Part shown: piece after piece, positions 1-9,861 of the stretch | Position numbering within the stretch: the first letter of the stretch is position 1 | Layout: every line of letters starts with the position of its first letter | From: Sporosarcina sp. JAI121 | GTDB lineage: Bacteria > Bacillota > Bacilli > Bacillales_A > Planococcaceae | Direction of reading: 5' to 3' | NCBI RefSeq assembly: GCF_013408665.1 | Contig: NZ_JACCCL010000001.1 | Span: 169,657-233,656, forward strand | Length of the DNA stretch: 64,000 bases | The notes under the pieces: model-generated | The model's database searches: none | What the model was told of the DNA's origin: nothing | What the model saw: the letters and a program-made list of their open reading frames with translations, nothing else | Position numbers and translations under genes: made by a program

Positions 1-29
1 CGATCCGGACGTCACCCAACCAATCACCC

Positions 30-1391
30 TTATTGGTGTGCAAACCATTTAAACACGCCTAGCGCATCAAGGAAAACTATAGTGATAGCGACAGGGGTCA
101 AGTATTTCAAAAGGTAGAACCAAATGTTAAAGAAGACCTTTCCGACTGTTGAGCCTTGCTTCATTTCATCGAATAAATCTGTTTTAGATACCTTCAATGG
201 AATGAAGATAGAAATCAGTAATGCGCCAAGGGGCATCAAAACATTGCTTGCTGCAAAATCGACTAAGTCGAATACCGTTTTATCGAAAAACTTTACATCA
301 GCCATTACCCCGTAGGACAAACAAGAGGGGATTCCAACGATGAAAATTGCCATACCGATCAGCCAAGTGAATTTTTTTCGTTTGGAAGGATTATTTTTCG
401 TCATGGTAGCGACAATAATTTCAACCATCGAAAATGCGGAGGTTAAAGCCGCGAATAAAAATAATACCAAAAATGCGATGAAGAAAAAGATGCCAAAGGG
501 CATTTGATTGAAAACGGCTGGTAATACGGAAAAGATCAGAGTAGGGCCAGCATCCGGTTCAAGACCGAAAGAAAAAACGCCAGGGAAAATTGCTAGGCCG
601 GCTAACAGAACGATAACGATATTCATTGAAATAATCGACATCGCAGATTTCGGTAAGTTTTGTGTTTTTGGAAGGTAAGAAGCATATGTGACCATGACTG
701 ACACACCTAAAGTGAGCGTAAAGAACGCTTGTCCTAGAGCGAATAAAATCGTTTCAGATGTCAGTTTAGAGAAATCGGGAACAAGAAGAAATTTAACACC
801 TTCCATCGCGCCATCCAGGCTGAGAGAGCGGGCAACGATGATAATAAATAAAATGAGAAGGGCGGGCATCATAATCTTACTTGCTTTTTCGATACCTTTT
901 TGAACACCTTGGGCTACAACAATTATTGTTAGCACCATAAAGATCAGCTGACCAGCTAGCGTAGCGAATGGATTCGAGATAATCTGGCCGAATAACGGTC
1001 CGAACTGATTTTGCGAGAGACCGGAAATACCCCCGGTTACTGCTTTGAATAAATAGAGGATAATCCATCCACCAACGACACTATAAAATGACAAGACTAG
1101 GAAACTCGTAACAACACCGATAACGCCTGTAATATGCCAACCCGAATGGGGCGCGAATTTTTTGTAGGTTGTTATTGCATCACTTTGGCTTTTTCGGCCG
1201 AGGATAAATTCCCCGATTAAAAGAGGAAAACCTAATAATAGGGTGAATAACAAAAAGACTAGCAAAAAAGCCCCACCACCGCCTGTTCCGGCGACATAAG
1301 GGAATTTCCAAATAGCCCCTAGACCGATGGCTGAACCAGCAGCTGCTAATACAAACCCAATCTTTGACTTCCAATGTTCTTGCTGAGGCAT
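30..1391 (-). CDS. Sodium-dependent transporter, NSS (SLC6/SNF) family
   Basis: Membrane symporter expected to import an amino acid or related amine with Na+. The 453-residue product is mostly hydrophobic helices, and residues 19-38 give the unwound first helix of the family ([20 protein letters not shown]), which binds Na+ and substrate. Length fits prokaryotic NSS proteins. The ATG at 1391 is chosen because AAAGGA lies about 8 nt upstream; an open frame continues 30 codons further up, but that extension is not family-like. It stands alone on the minus strand, separated from the upstream gltS gene by a strong terminator. The substrate cannot be read from the sequence. Confidence 0.9.
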   Translation of the reverse strand: MPQQEHWKSKIGFVLAAAGSAIGLGAIWKFPYVAGTGGGGAFLLVFLLFTLLLGFPLLIGEFILGRKSQSDAITTYKKFAPHSGWHITGVIGVVTSFLVLSFYSVVGGWIILYLFKAVTGGISGLSQNQFGPLFGQIISNPFATLAGQLIFMVLTIIVVAQGVQKGIEKASKIMMPALLILFIIIVARSLSLDGAMEGVKFLLVPDFSKLTSETILFALGQAFFTLTLGVSVMVTYASYLPKTQNLPKSAMSIISMNIVIVLLAGLAIFPGVFSFGLEPDAGPTLIFSVLPAVFNQMPFGIFFFIAFLVLFLFAALTSAFSMVEIIVATMTKNNPSKRKKFTWLIGMAIFIVGIPSCLSYGVMADVKFFDKTVFDLVDFAASNVLMPLGALLISIFIPLKVSKTDLFDEMKQGSTVGKVFFNIWFYLLKYLTPVAITIVFLDALGVFKWFAHQ

Positions 1392-1526
1392 AAGGTCAAT
1401 CCTTTCAAATAAGCGAAAATGTACATACTTGTAATTCAGTAGGTTTTTTATAATGGTAGCGTATTTTAGAGCCGCTGTCACTTAAATAACGGATTTCTAG
1501 GGGCCAATTTATACGGCTAAATGAAC

Positions 1527-1575
1527 GAAAAGACTCCCTGCAATTAATAAAAATTAAATGCAGGGAGTCTTTTTC
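1527..1575 (-). terminator. Rho-independent terminator downstream of gltS
   Basis: AAAAGACTCCCTGCA pairs perfectly with TGCAGGGAGTCTTTT across an AT-rich loop. T-runs on both strands make it potentially bidirectional; it closes the minus-strand hutG-gltS unit. Confidence 0.9.
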
Positions 1576-1577
1576 CA

Positions 1578-2768
1578 TCAATTAAACAAGTTTATGGTTG
1601 TAATGATAATCGGCATCGCAAATACGTCGATGAGGAAAGCTCCGACAATTGGAACGACGAGGTATGCCTTTGTCGAAGGGCCATATCTTTCCGTAACAGC
1701 CGCCATATTGGCCATTGCATTAGGAGTAGCTCCAAGGCCATGACCTGTGAAACCGGCTACCATGATAGCTGCGTCGTAGTCTTTGCCTAGTATACGGAAC
1801 AAGACGAAGATTCCGAAAAGGACGATGAAGACGACTTGGATGAAGACGATTACAAGTAGCGGAAGAGCCAAATCGGCAACTTCCCACAGTTTGATGCTCA
1901 TTAATGCCATTGACAGGAAGATTCCTAATGTAACGTCGCTGATTAAGCCAATGCTCTTCATGTCGATTGCTTTTGGATTGATTTTGTCAACGATATTCCG
2001 AACGAGAACTGCAACGAACATGGCGCCTACGTAACCTGGCAGAACGAATCCTGTTGCGGTTGAAAACAGTTCACCCAAATATGTGCCAAGTGCCATACAA
2101 AGTGTGATGAGTAAAATTTGTGCGAAGAACGAATCTGTTTGAATCGGTTTTTCTTTCTCTTCTATAGGGAGCCCGAGATCCTCGTCGGTTTCCGACGGCT
2201 TGAGATTATGTTTTGTAATTAGATATTTGACCGTAGGACCGCCTACGAGGCCTCCCGCAACAAGTCCGAATGTAGCTGCCGCGACTCCGATGGAAAGGGC
2301 TGAATTGATGCCCATATCTTCAAGGGTCTTACCGAATGCGGTGGCAGCTCCGTGTCCGCCTTCCATTGATACTGCTCCAGCCATCATTCCAATAAGTGGA
2401 TGCAAGTCGAACAAATAAGCCATGGATACACCGATTGTATTTTGCGCGAGCGCTAAAAATCCACATGCAAGCCAGTAGATGACAAGGAGTTTTCCTCCAA
2501 GTTTGATGAGTTTAAAGCTTGCGCCTAACCCAATTGTTGTAAAGAATGTAAGCATGAATAAACTTTGCAGTGATGTATCAAGTGTAATTTCAAGCCAGCC
2601 GAGTGACTTGAAGATGGTCGCAAAAACAGCGAATAATAATCCGCCGACAACGGGAGCGGGTATACAGAATTTCCGTAAGAAACCAACCTTTTTAATTAAA
2701 ACCATCCCTAAAGTCAGTAATGCGATGGAAAGGAATATCGTGGAGACTTGATTAAGAACTAGCGTCAT
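1578..2768 (-). CDS. gltS: Sodium/glutamate symporter GltS
   Basis: Na+-coupled glutamate importer of the ESS (GltS) family, an integral membrane protein of 396 residues with two similar hydrophobic halves. The glycine-rich stretch MEGGHGAATAFGKTLEDMG (about residue 135) and the matching FTGHGLGATPNAMANM (about residue 340) are the paired re-entrant motifs of the family. Its start overlaps the end of hutG by 17 bp, so the two are almost certainly co-transcribed and perhaps translationally coupled. HutG makes glutamate from formiminoglutamate, so pairing with a glutamate carrier is logical. Regulation is probably through the divergent LysR gene. Confidence 0.92.
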   Translation of the reverse strand: MTLVLNQVSTIFLSIALLTLGMVLIKKVGFLRKFCIPAPVVGGLLFAVFATIFKSLGWLEITLDTSLQSLFMLTFFTTIGLGASFKLIKLGGKLLVIYWLACGFLALAQNTIGVSMAYLFDLHPLIGMMAGAVSMEGGHGAATAFGKTLEDMGINSALSIGVAAATFGLVAGGLVGGPTVKYLITKHNLKPSETDEDLGLPIEEKEKPIQTDSFFAQILLITLCMALGTYLGELFSTATGFVLPGYVGAMFVAVLVRNIVDKINPKAIDMKSIGLISDVTLGIFLSMALMSIKLWEVADLALPLLVIVFIQVVFIVLFGIFVLFRILGKDYDAAIMVAGFTGHGLGATPNAMANMAAVTERYGPSTKAYLVVPIVGAFLIDVFAMPIIITTINLFN

Positions 2769-3735
2769 GAATTTCCCCTCCTAAAAAAGTTGTAATTGCT
2801 TCATTTGTTAAGTAAGCACCAAGTTTTACTGTACGGTTGTTTTCATCCAAAACCGGATTCACTTCCGAAATATCAAACGACAGTGTTTTTTCATGTGAAG
2901 TAACTGTTCGAATGATTGAACGGACAACGGAAGGATCTAATCCGAATGGTGAAGGGGCACTGACACCCGGTGCGAAGGCCGCGTTCAGAACATCCGTGCA
3001 TAAGGTTAGAAAAATATAATCATGCCGGTCGATGAATTGTTTGAGATCCGATGTTAGTTTGTCCATATTTCCGATATGCATATTCTCTTCATATTCGTAT
3101 TTGACGCCGAGCCTGTCAGCTGTATCGAACAGTTCCTGCGTATTCCCGTAGCGCTGGATTCCAACGACGAAATAACTGCTCCTGTTGTCATGCTCCAGGA
3201 TTTGTTTGAACATCGTGCCGGAACTTGGTTGTTCGTTGTATGAGCGTAAGTCGAAATGGGCATCTATGTTAATAATCCCGAGCGATGCATTTTCACCGAT
3301 TGATTTCCGAACACCGAGATAATGTCCGTAAGCGGTTTCATGACCGCCGCCAAGAATAATCGGTGTCATTTTTTTCTGTAATGCCTTTGCGACTGTGTCG
3401 CCCAGCCGTTGTTGAGCTTTTTCCAGATTGGTATCCGTGTATTGAATATTTCCGACATCGACAAGACGTTTAGTAACCGGGAATTTCCAAGGTAGTTTTG
3501 CCAATTCACTGCGTAATGCATTTGGCGCTTTAGCCGCACCAAGTTGCCCTTTGTTACGGCGGACGCCTTCTTCACTTTCAAAACCGATGATTGCACACGT
3601 ATCGGGTAATTGTGGGACGACCTCGATATCTACTGATTCAATGATTTGATGATAACGGAAACTTGTTCTATTTTCAGTATGGTCCGTACGTCCCGACCAT
3701 ACATGTTCATCTACTTTTGTAAGCAATTGCGCCAC
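2752..3735 (-). CDS. hutG: Formimidoylglutamase (arginase/agmatinase family)
   Basis: Hydrolyses N-formimino-L-glutamate to glutamate and formamide, the last step of histidine degradation. The 327-residue protein shows the binuclear-manganese motifs GGGHE (129-133) and DAHFD (158-162). The third motif reads CTDVLNAAFAPGVSAP (246-261): the first Asp of the usual SxDxDxxDP is Cys and the last Asp is Asn. From memory this variant is usual in Gram-positive HutG and separates it from arginase and agmatinase; I could not check it. No hutH, hutU or hutI lies in the window, so this copy is outside a full hut operon. It is first gene of the hutG-gltS unit. Confidence 0.85.
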   Translation of the reverse strand: MAQLLTKVDEHVWSGRTDHTENRTSFRYHQIIESVDIEVVPQLPDTCAIIGFESEEGVRRNKGQLGAAKAPNALRSELAKLPWKFPVTKRLVDVGNIQYTDTNLEKAQQRLGDTVAKALQKKMTPIILGGGHETAYGHYLGVRKSIGENASLGIINIDAHFDLRSYNEQPSSGTMFKQILEHDNRSSYFVVGIQRYGNTQELFDTADRLGVKYEYEENMHIGNMDKLTSDLKQFIDRHDYIFLTLCTDVLNAAFAPGVSAPSPFGLDPSVVRSIIRTVTSHEKTLSFDISEVNPVLDENNRTVKLGAYLTNEAITTFLGGEIHDASS

Positions 3736-3858
3736 CCTTTCTGAACCTTCTGATATAACATTGCTTGTTAATTATAAAGTACATGATTTATTAATTCTAA
3801 TATATAATTACTATATACTTATAGCCCATGACTATAATTGGGGAGAGGTGAAGATAGT

Positions 3859-4752
3859 ATGGATCTAAAGCAGTTAAATTATTTTGTTACAGTCGTGGAT
3901 TATATGAGTTTTTCCAAAGCGGCAGAGAAGCTGCATATTTCCCAACCATCATTAAGTAACGCCATAAAAAACCTGGAAAGGGACCTGGGGTTTCAAATTA
4001 TTGAACGCAGCACGAGAAATAGCAGACTGACGGAAGCGGGAGAGGTTTTATATAGCAGGGCGAATCATCTTTTATCAGAAATGGCGATTTTAAAGAAAGA
4101 AATGGAAGAAGTGAAGATTGTCGGAAAAGGGGAACTCCAAATCGGCATGATTGAATCAGTGAAGTATTGGATTCCAAAAGTGATTTTTCGATACAATGAG
4201 CGTTTTTCCGATATGCATATTCAGTTGACGGAAGTATTGGGTGGTGATGATGTGAGGAATTCGCTGAGAAAATATGAAACGCATGCCATTATCACGAATC
4301 AGCAAATCAAAGAAGCGGATATAGAAACGGTCCCGCTGTACAAGGAAAAACTTGTTTTGGTCCTTCATAAAAGCCATTCATTGGCTGGGAGGGAATTGAT
4401 TACGTTGAGTGAGTTGGAGCATGAGCCGTTCATCATAAGTACCGAGGGATTTCAGACGAGGGAGGATATATTGCGTGCTTTTGAAATGGAAGATATTGTA
4501 CCCACAGTCAAGTATGAAATTGAGCGTTTCGAAACGGCATTAAGTTTAGTGAGCGAAAACTTGGGCATTGCATTCATTCCTGAAAATTACTTACAAGGAC
4601 CATATGACCTTTCAATCGTCAGTAAAATTATCGGTTCCCCGGCACTTGAGAGAACTGTGTATTTGACGTACATGAAAAACCGGTATGTATCTCCTTCTAT
4701 AAAATCATTCATAACAGAAGTGGAGAGTTTTTTTCTTGTACAAGGACACTAA
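3859..4752 (+). CDS. LysR-family transcriptional regulator
   Basis: DNA-binding regulator of 297 residues. The N-terminal winged helix-turn-helix (MDLKQLNYFVTVVDYMSFSK, then AAEKLHISQPSLSNAIKNLE) is followed by a periplasmic-binding-protein-like effector domain. The ATG at 3859 follows GGGAGAGGTGAAG at good spacing; an in-frame ATG 7 codons upstream lies before this ribosome site and is less likely. It is divergent from hutG-gltS with about 120 bp between starts, the classic arrangement for a LysR protein controlling its neighbour. The inducer is unknown; formiminoglutamate or glutamate would fit. The gene ends in a strong terminator. Confidence 0.88.
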   Translation: MDLKQLNYFVTVVDYMSFSKAAEKLHISQPSLSNAIKNLERDLGFQIIERSTRNSRLTEAGEVLYSRANHLLSEMAILKKEMEEVKIVGKGELQIGMIESVKYWIPKVIFRYNERFSDMHIQLTEVLGGDDVRNSLRKYETHAIITNQQIKEADIETVPLYKEKLVLVLHKSHSLAGRELITLSELEHEPFIISTEGFQTREDILRAFEMEDIVPTVKYEIERFETALSLVSENLGIAFIPENYLQGPYDLSIVSKIIGSPALERTVYLTYMKNRYVSPSIKSFITEVESFFLVQGH

Positions 4753-4761
4753 CCAATTCAA

Positions 4762-4810
4762 AAAAGGGTTGTATCATCAGTCGGAAAATGATTGATGATA
4801 CAACCCTTTT
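4762..4810. terminator. Bidirectional terminator after the LysR gene
   Basis: An 18-bp perfect stem (4762-4779 with 4793-4810) has A-run and T-run ends, so it can serve both the plus-strand lysR-type gene and the convergent minus-strand AIM24-type gene. Confidence 0.9.
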
Positions 4811-4857
4811 AGCTTGGGGTATTTTGGATATAGTCCATCCTAATGTTTACGTAATAA

Positions 4858-5655
4858 TCATTTCCCGCCGAGCATATTGAACAAGCCGCCCGCAATACTG
4901 CCCTCATCGCGAGATCCTCCGCCTGGTGTTTGCGGTGCAGCTGCAAAGACACGGCTTGCAAGTCTTGAGAAGGGAAGCGATTGGACCCAGACTGTTCCGG
5001 GACCGCGCAGTGTCGCAAAGAACAGTCCTTCGCCGCCGAACAGTGCCGTTTTCACGCCTTTCACCATTTCGATGTTGTAGTCAACGTCATGCGTCATGGC
5101 GACAAGACATCCTGTGTCGACACGTAATACTTCGCCAGGTTGAAGAATTTTCTCGATAATCGTCCCTCCGGCGTGGACGAATGTCATGCCGTCGCCTTCC
5201 AGCTTTTGCATGATGAACCCTTCACCGCCGAAAAATCCGGCGCCGAGTTTGCGCTGGAATTCGATGCCGACGGATACGCCCTTGGCGGCAGCAAGAAATG
5301 CATCTTTTTGGCAGATGATTTTGCCGTCATGTTCACTTAAATCCATCGGGATAATTTTACCAGGGTAAGGGGAGGCGAAAGAGACGTGCTTCTTTCCCGA
5401 TCCAGTATTCGTGAATGTTGTCATGAAGAGACTTTCCCCGGTCAACATGCGTTTACCAGCTCCCATCAGTTTTCCCATGATTCCTCCGCCCGAAGTGCCG
5501 GACCCGTCACCGAAAATCGTTTCCATATCGATACCGTCTTCCATCATCATTAGAGCGCCTGCTTCTGCCACGACCGTTTCCTGTGGATCAAGCTCCACCT
5601 CTACAAATTGCATATCATCGCCATGTATTTTGTAATCGATTTCGTGGTTGTTCAT
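4858..5655 (-). CDS. TIGR00266 / AIM24 family protein
   Basis: Protein of 265 residues of the AIM24-like family (TIGR00266), a beta-rich, glycine-rich fold with no firmly assigned biochemical role. The family signature is visible in [19 protein letters not shown] near residue 30, the repeated Gly-rich turns [20 protein letters not shown] and [19 protein letters not shown], and the late [12 protein letters not shown] segment. The tail is rich in Gly, Ser and Pro. There is a good GAGGAGG-type ribosome site before the ATG. It has no obvious operon partner; the next gene on the same strand is a TetR gene more than 90 bp away. Family identity is fairly sure; no function is claimed. Confidence 0.85.
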   Translation of the reverse strand: MNNHEIDYKIHGDDMQFVEVELDPQETVVAEAGALMMMEDGIDMETIFGDGSGTSGGGIMGKLMGAGKRMLTGESLFMTTFTNTGSGKKHVSFASPYPGKIIPMDLSEHDGKIICQKDAFLAAAKGVSVGIEFQRKLGAGFFGGEGFIMQKLEGDGMTFVHAGGTIIEKILQPGEVLRVDTGCLVAMTHDVDYNIEMVKGVKTALFGGEGLFFATLRGPGTVWVQSLPFSRLASRVFAAAPQTPGGGSRDEGSIAGGLFNMLGGK

Positions 5656-5748
5656 CGCTTCTTGTTCCTCCTCAAGATAAGTTTTCTTCTACCAAATCAT
5701 ACGAAATAAATAGAAAAAAGTTTCAAAAATCAACGAGAAAAAGTCTGA

Positions 5749-6633
5749 TCACCCTTTTGAGTCCACGTAGCTCCAAACTTTATAGGCGAGCTCATGGGCT
5801 TCCGGTTCGTGGGATAGCCCGACGAAAGCTTCCCGGAATGAACGGACGACGGATTCAAGTACGAATACTCGCGGACATTCGGTGCGTAGTTCATCCAGCA
5901 GGAATTGAACGTATTGTTTGGCAGCGGGCCGAGTTTCTTCCCCGAGTAATTCCAGAAAACCAGTAAGCCGTTCGAGTAATTGTGCCTTTGTTTCCATTTC
6001 TTCTCCTTGATCGCTGTTTAACTTGTGAAATACATCTTCGTGTAAAAATATATCATTTGCATCTATCATACCCGAAATGATGGAATCGATTTTCCGCATT
6101 ACGAAACTCACCAGTTTTGATGTGTCAATTTCCTCTTTCGATACGGCTGACCATACATGTAGCAATTGTTGCATCATTCCGAAGAACATAACCGCGCAAT
6201 CAGCTGCATGGGGCGCCACTTCTTTGCCGTACACATCCACCAGCCTTTTTGATAACCAAGAAAATTCAGCTAAGAACATGTTTTTGATGAAAGTTTTTAA
6301 ATCGTCATCACCGGAATGGAAGACCGCCTCATATATTGGCAACAGGTTTTGTTCACGATTCACATGCATGCGGATTGATATCTGTTCAATTAGAATGTTT
6401 TTATCCGAAAGGTCCTGTCCGATTAGCAATTCACGTCTTCTCACGGAGGCCTCATTGCGTGCGTGTTCCAGTATCGCTATAAGGCATTCATTCTTGGATG
6501 AAAAGTAATTGTAGAAAGTCCCTTTTGAAATGCGGGATTCGTCTAAAATATCTTGAACTGACGTAGTGGAAAATCCTTTATTTATAAAAAGTCGCTGTGC
6601 TGTCAACAAAACCTGACGTTTTCGCTCATTCAT
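5749..6633 (-). CDS. TetR/AcrR-family transcriptional regulator
   Basis: Regulator of 294 residues with an N-terminal TetR helix-turn-helix (TTSVQDILDESRISKGTFYN, followed by YFSSKNECL) and a long effector-binding C-terminal part, longer than the usual 190-220 residues. The ATG at 6633 is preceded by AGGGTGA at correct spacing; an open frame extends 20 codons further but has no ribosome site. It is divergent from the DHA2 efflux pump starting at 6922, so the likely job is repression of that pump and of itself, relieved by a pump substrate. The operator is probably in the 288-bp space between them, but I could not pick a convincing palindrome. Confidence 0.87.
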   Translation of the reverse strand: MNERKRQVLLTAQRLFINKGFSTTSVQDILDESRISKGTFYNYFSSKNECLIAILEHARNEASVRRRELLIGQDLSDKNILIEQISIRMHVNREQNLLPIYEAVFHSGDDDLKTFIKNMFLAEFSWLSKRLVDVYGKEVAPHAADCAVMFFGMMQQLLHVWSAVSKEEIDTSKLVSFVMRKIDSIISGMIDANDIFLHEDVFHKLNSDQGEEMETKAQLLERLTGFLELLGEETRPAAKQYVQFLLDELRTECPRVFVLESVVRSFREAFVGLSHEPEAHELAYKVWSYVDSKG

Positions 6634-6812
6634 ATAATCACCCTTACTTCGTAGTTGGTTCTTGATTCCGTTCGATCTAGTCCGTGGAGACAAACAGATT
6701 CGAGTCTGTACCCTCGTTCATTTCTAAGAAAAGAAGCTTACTTTATACTGTTGGTATATTTTTATATTATCTTTAAAACATTACTGTGGCAATGAAATTA
6801 AGTTTTTTTAAA

Positions 6813-6857
6813 TGGAAGCGTTTACGTTGGTTGCATTTTTTGGACTATCGGTATAAT
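6813..6857 (+). promoter_or_regulatory. Putative promoter and cre-like box before the MFS pump
   Basis: TATAAT at 6852-6857 is a good -10; the best -35 candidates (TTGGTT or TTGCAT, 6827-6836) have imperfect spacing. TGGAAGCGTTTACG at 6813-6826 matches 12 of 14 positions of the cre consensus. Both are weak predictions. Confidence 0.4.
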
Positions 6858-6921
6858 ATATTCAACATGATGTACTAAGGGTACAAATTCTATACGGGAA
6901 GTATTAATAGGGGGAAGGAAT

Positions 6922-8430
6922 ATGGAAATTAAAGAAATGCATCAAAAACCGCCTTATGGCATGATAGCGATTTTGTTTATAGGCGCATTCGTTGCCCTAT
7001 TGAATAATACATTGTTGAACGTTGCGTTGCCGACTATTATGGTTGAATTCGATGTGAAACCGTCCGTTGTTCAATGGCTGACGACCGGGTATATGCTTAT
7101 CAACGGTATTTTAATACCGGCAAGTGCGTTCTTCATTCAAAAATTCACAAATAGGAAATTATTCTTAACGGCCATGGTGCTGTTCACTCTGGGAACATTA
7201 TTAGCAATGCTTGCACCATCATTTGGCGTGCTTGTTGCAGCTCGGATGATTCAGGCAGCGGGGTCTGCCATGATGATGCCACTCCTTATGAACGTTATGC
7301 TTACGGCATTTCCGATTGAGCGACGGGGAACTGCAATGGGGATTTTCGGGCTTGTAATGATTACCGCACCGGCAATTGGTCCAACTTTGTCAGGTTGGAT
7401 AATCGAGCATTATACATGGCGTACACTTTTCGGTATCGTTTTACCGTTTTCAATTCTGACACTCATTTATGCGTTCTTTAAATTACGCAACATTACACCG
7501 AACCGCGACATGAAATTGGATGTATTTTCACTTATATTGTCGAGTATCGGTTTTGGCGGACTCCTATACGGTTTCAGTTCAGCGGGTGATAAAGGATGGG
7601 ATTCGCCGCTTGTTTATGGAACTATCATTGTCGGTGCCATCGCCCTCGTAACGTTCATCGTGCGTCAACTGCGTATGGATGATCCGATGCTGGATTTCAA
7701 GATCTACATGCATCCGATGTTCGCCTTATCGTCGGCAATCTCGATTGTCCTATCGGTTGCAATGTTCTCCGGTATGATCCTTACGCCGCTATATGTCCAG
7801 ACAATTCGAGGCATTTCACCGTTCCATTCAGGATTGCTGATGTTGCCGGGTGCGATTGTAATGGGGCTTATGTCGCCAATAACTGGGCGTTTATTCGATA
7901 AGTATGGTGCAAGGGTTTTGGCGGTGATCGGTCTTGCCATTACAGTTATATCAACATTCTATTTGAGTAGACTTAGTATGGAGTCTGGTTATTACTACCT
8001 TATGACAATTTATACGATCCGCATGTTCGGGATTTCAATGGTCATGATGCCAGTTATGACGAATGGATTGAATCAATTGCCGATGATCTCGAATCCGCAC
8101 GGAACAGCAATGAATAACACGTTGCAACAGGTATCCGGTGCAATCGGTTCAGCGATTCTGTTAACAATCATGACGAAACGGATGGAATCGACGGGTGCTG
8201 AGCTATTTGCGGAAGCCCAAGCAACTGGTAATGCCCCGACAACTGCTGAGGGATTAGCGAAATTAAAAGAGCAACTTGAAGCGCAAGCGATGCTGGACGG
8301 CATCAATTTTTCGTTTTTCATATCGACGATCGTCGCAATAGTTGCCTTGGTTTTATCGTTCTTCATGAAACGTGTTATGCAACCAACAAACCAAAAATCA
8401 TCTACAGAATCCGGGGAAAGCAAACAATAA
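6922..8430 (+). CDS. DHA2-family MFS multidrug efflux transporter
   Basis: Proton-driven drug exporter of 502 residues with about 14 membrane helices, of the EmrB/QacA (DHA2) type. Visible markers are the helix-1 sequence FVALLNNTLLNVALPTIMVE, the repeated R-rich loop after helix 2 and the antiporter motif C region MITAPAIGPTLSGWIIEHY near residue 150. GGGGGAAGGA precedes the ATG. The divergent TetR gene is the probable regulator. A terminator follows directly, so it is monocistronic. The hydrophilic loop near residues 425-450 is normal for this group. Substrates cannot be predicted. Confidence 0.92.
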   Translation: MEIKEMHQKPPYGMIAILFIGAFVALLNNTLLNVALPTIMVEFDVKPSVVQWLTTGYMLINGILIPASAFFIQKFTNRKLFLTAMVLFTLGTLLAMLAPSFGVLVAARMIQAAGSAMMMPLLMNVMLTAFPIERRGTAMGIFGLVMITAPAIGPTLSGWIIEHYTWRTLFGIVLPFSILTLIYAFFKLRNITPNRDMKLDVFSLILSSIGFGGLLYGFSSAGDKGWDSPLVYGTIIVGAIALVTFIVRQLRMDDPMLDFKIYMHPMFALSSAISIVLSVAMFSGMILTPLYVQTIRGISPFHSGLLMLPGAIVMGLMSPITGRLFDKYGARVLAVIGLAITVISTFYLSRLSMESGYYYLMTIYTIRMFGISMVMMPVMTNGLNQLPMISNPHGTAMNNTLQQVSGAIGSAILLTIMTKRMESTGAELFAEAQATGNAPTTAEGLAKLKEQLEAQAMLDGINFSFFISTIVAIVALVLSFFMKRVMQPTNQKSSTESGESKQ

Positions 8431-8448
8431 GCAATTGAAAACTGTCTG

Positions 8449-8488
8449 CTCCGCATGGGTATATATATCCGTAATGCGGAGTTTTTTT
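8449..8488 (+). terminator. Rho-independent terminator after the MFS pump
   Basis: CTCCGCAT (8449-8456) pairs with ATGCGGAG (8474-8481), followed by seven Ts. Confidence 0.85.
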
Positions 8489-8634
8489 GTTTCTGTTATT
8501 ATTAAGTATGATGTGAGTATATAGATTGAACATATGAATGCAGCGGAGGCCAGCCGTAGCGCTGAAACGGATGCAAGGTATTCTTAATTCAATTTATATA
8601 AAAACGTATAATTGTATTGTAAGGACGTGGGAAA

Positions 8635-9678
8635 ATGATTGGAAGAAATGATCCGTGTCCATGCCGGAGCGGGAAAAAATATAAGAAATGTTGTGCCGGG
8701 AAAGATGAGGCGCCTCTCGAGGCACTAATTGACGAGGAACTCGAGCGTATTGTCCTTGGCGCATATGAGCAAACGACGAGCCCGGCAGATATGTCGGAAT
8801 TTGAAAGCTACAGAAGACACTGGAAAAGTAAACTTGGAAAACTGGTGGGGCCGGACGATATTGAAGAGGCTGTCAGTGAATACTTTCTGTTCATTGCCCG
8901 GCAGGACTTGTGGAAGCGTCATCTCCTCAGGACGTTAAATAATCCATTGAGAAGTAAAGTTCGTTCTGTTTTGGAGTTATGGAAAAACCCCATTGTCTTG
9001 TTCGGCAAGGTGAAAGAGGAACAGGAAGACTATGTTGTTGTCCAAGAAATTCTTGGCAAAGCTTCATACAAGCTGGAAAAGAAACAGGAGATGCTACTGG
9101 AAGAACATGCATTCATATTCGGAGTAGTCCTCCCTGATAATCGAAATCAGGAAAATGACATTTACGTGATTTCGTCACTAATGTTCATTAATGATCGGAA
9201 TGGTTCATTCGAAAAGCAGATAATTGAACTCGCGGAATCAAGCGGATTCGCTAACAGCCTGGAGTTCTATAAAAAGCATATGGCGGATATATATGAAATT
9301 CTGCTTGCGAGGGATTCTCGCACAGTTAATGAACTCATAGAACATGACTTTACACCGGTTCAGCAAGAAGTCATCGAAATTCTCGATAAAATGCTAGAAT
9401 TAAGAAATACAAGGCAGGAAGCGCGAGAATTACTAAGGAATATTGTAGTGACGTACTTCTTGAGAGAACAGCCCAATTTCCGTAAACCTGGTGTTATTGC
9501 CGCGGCAGTGTTTTTCGTTGCGGTCGATTTGGGAATGGTGGAAGATGAAAAAATGCCGAATGTTGAAATCGCTAAGCTGTTCGACGTGTCTACAGGCTCC
9601 ATGACCAAACACGCAGACAAAATCCGTGAATTCATCATGGAAATATACGAACAGAGCCGAAATAAAACGGTTGAATAA
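8635..9678 (+). CDS. SEC-C metal-binding motif protein with C-terminal helix-turn-helix-like region
   Basis: Protein of 347 residues that begins directly with a SEC-C zinc motif: Cys8, Cys10, Cys19 and Cys20 in NDPCPCRSGKKYKKCC (CxCx8CC). The rest is acidic and helical with no recognised catalytic motif. Residues about 305-340 (VEIAKLFDVSTGSMTKHADK) look like a helix-turn-helix of the kind used to choose DNA or protein targets. SEC-C motifs occur in SecA and many stand-alone bacterial proteins where they bind zinc and partner proteins. It is flanked by terminators on both sides, so it is transcribed alone. Function unknown. Confidence 0.75.
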   Translation: MIGRNDPCPCRSGKKYKKCCAGKDEAPLEALIDEELERIVLGAYEQTTSPADMSEFESYRRHWKSKLGKLVGPDDIEEAVSEYFLFIARQDLWKRHLLRTLNNPLRSKVRSVLELWKNPIVLFGKVKEEQEDYVVVQEILGKASYKLEKKQEMLLEEHAFIFGVVLPDNRNQENDIYVISSLMFINDRNGSFEKQIIELAESSGFANSLEFYKKHMADIYEILLARDSRTVNELIEHDFTPVQQEVIEILDKMLELRNTRQEARELLRNIVVTYFLREQPNFRKPGVIAAAVFFVAVDLGMVEDEKMPNVEIAKLFDVSTGSMTKHADKIREFIMEIYEQSRNKTVE

Positions 9679-9730
9679 TTCTGTACAAAGCATATACAGA
9701 GAGTTAGATGAATAGGTTGGAAGTGGATTA

Positions 9731-9764
9731 ACCCCGGACGGGTATGAAATCGTCCGGGGTTTTC
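9731..9764 (+). terminator. Rho-independent terminator after the SEC-C gene
   Basis: ACCCCGGACG pairs with CGTCCGGGGT around GGTATGAAAT, followed by a short T-run. Confidence 0.85.
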
Positions 9765-9816
9765 ATCTTCAGGTGAAATAAAGGGATATGATGGAAAACG
9801 TCGAACTGAATAATGG

Positions 9817-9830
9817 TGTAAGCGTTTTCA
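9817..9830 (+). promoter_or_regulatory. CcpA catabolite-responsive element (cre) before the lysine operon
   Basis: TGTAAGCGTTTTCA fits every position of the Bacillus cre consensus TGWAARCGYTWNCW. It lies 32-45 bp upstream of the aldehyde dehydrogenase ATG, between the probable promoter and the ribosome site, a position that gives roadblock-type repression when preferred sugars are present. Confidence 0.7.
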
Positions 9831-9861
9831 AAAAGCGTGGTATGGAAAGGGGAATGTTGCA

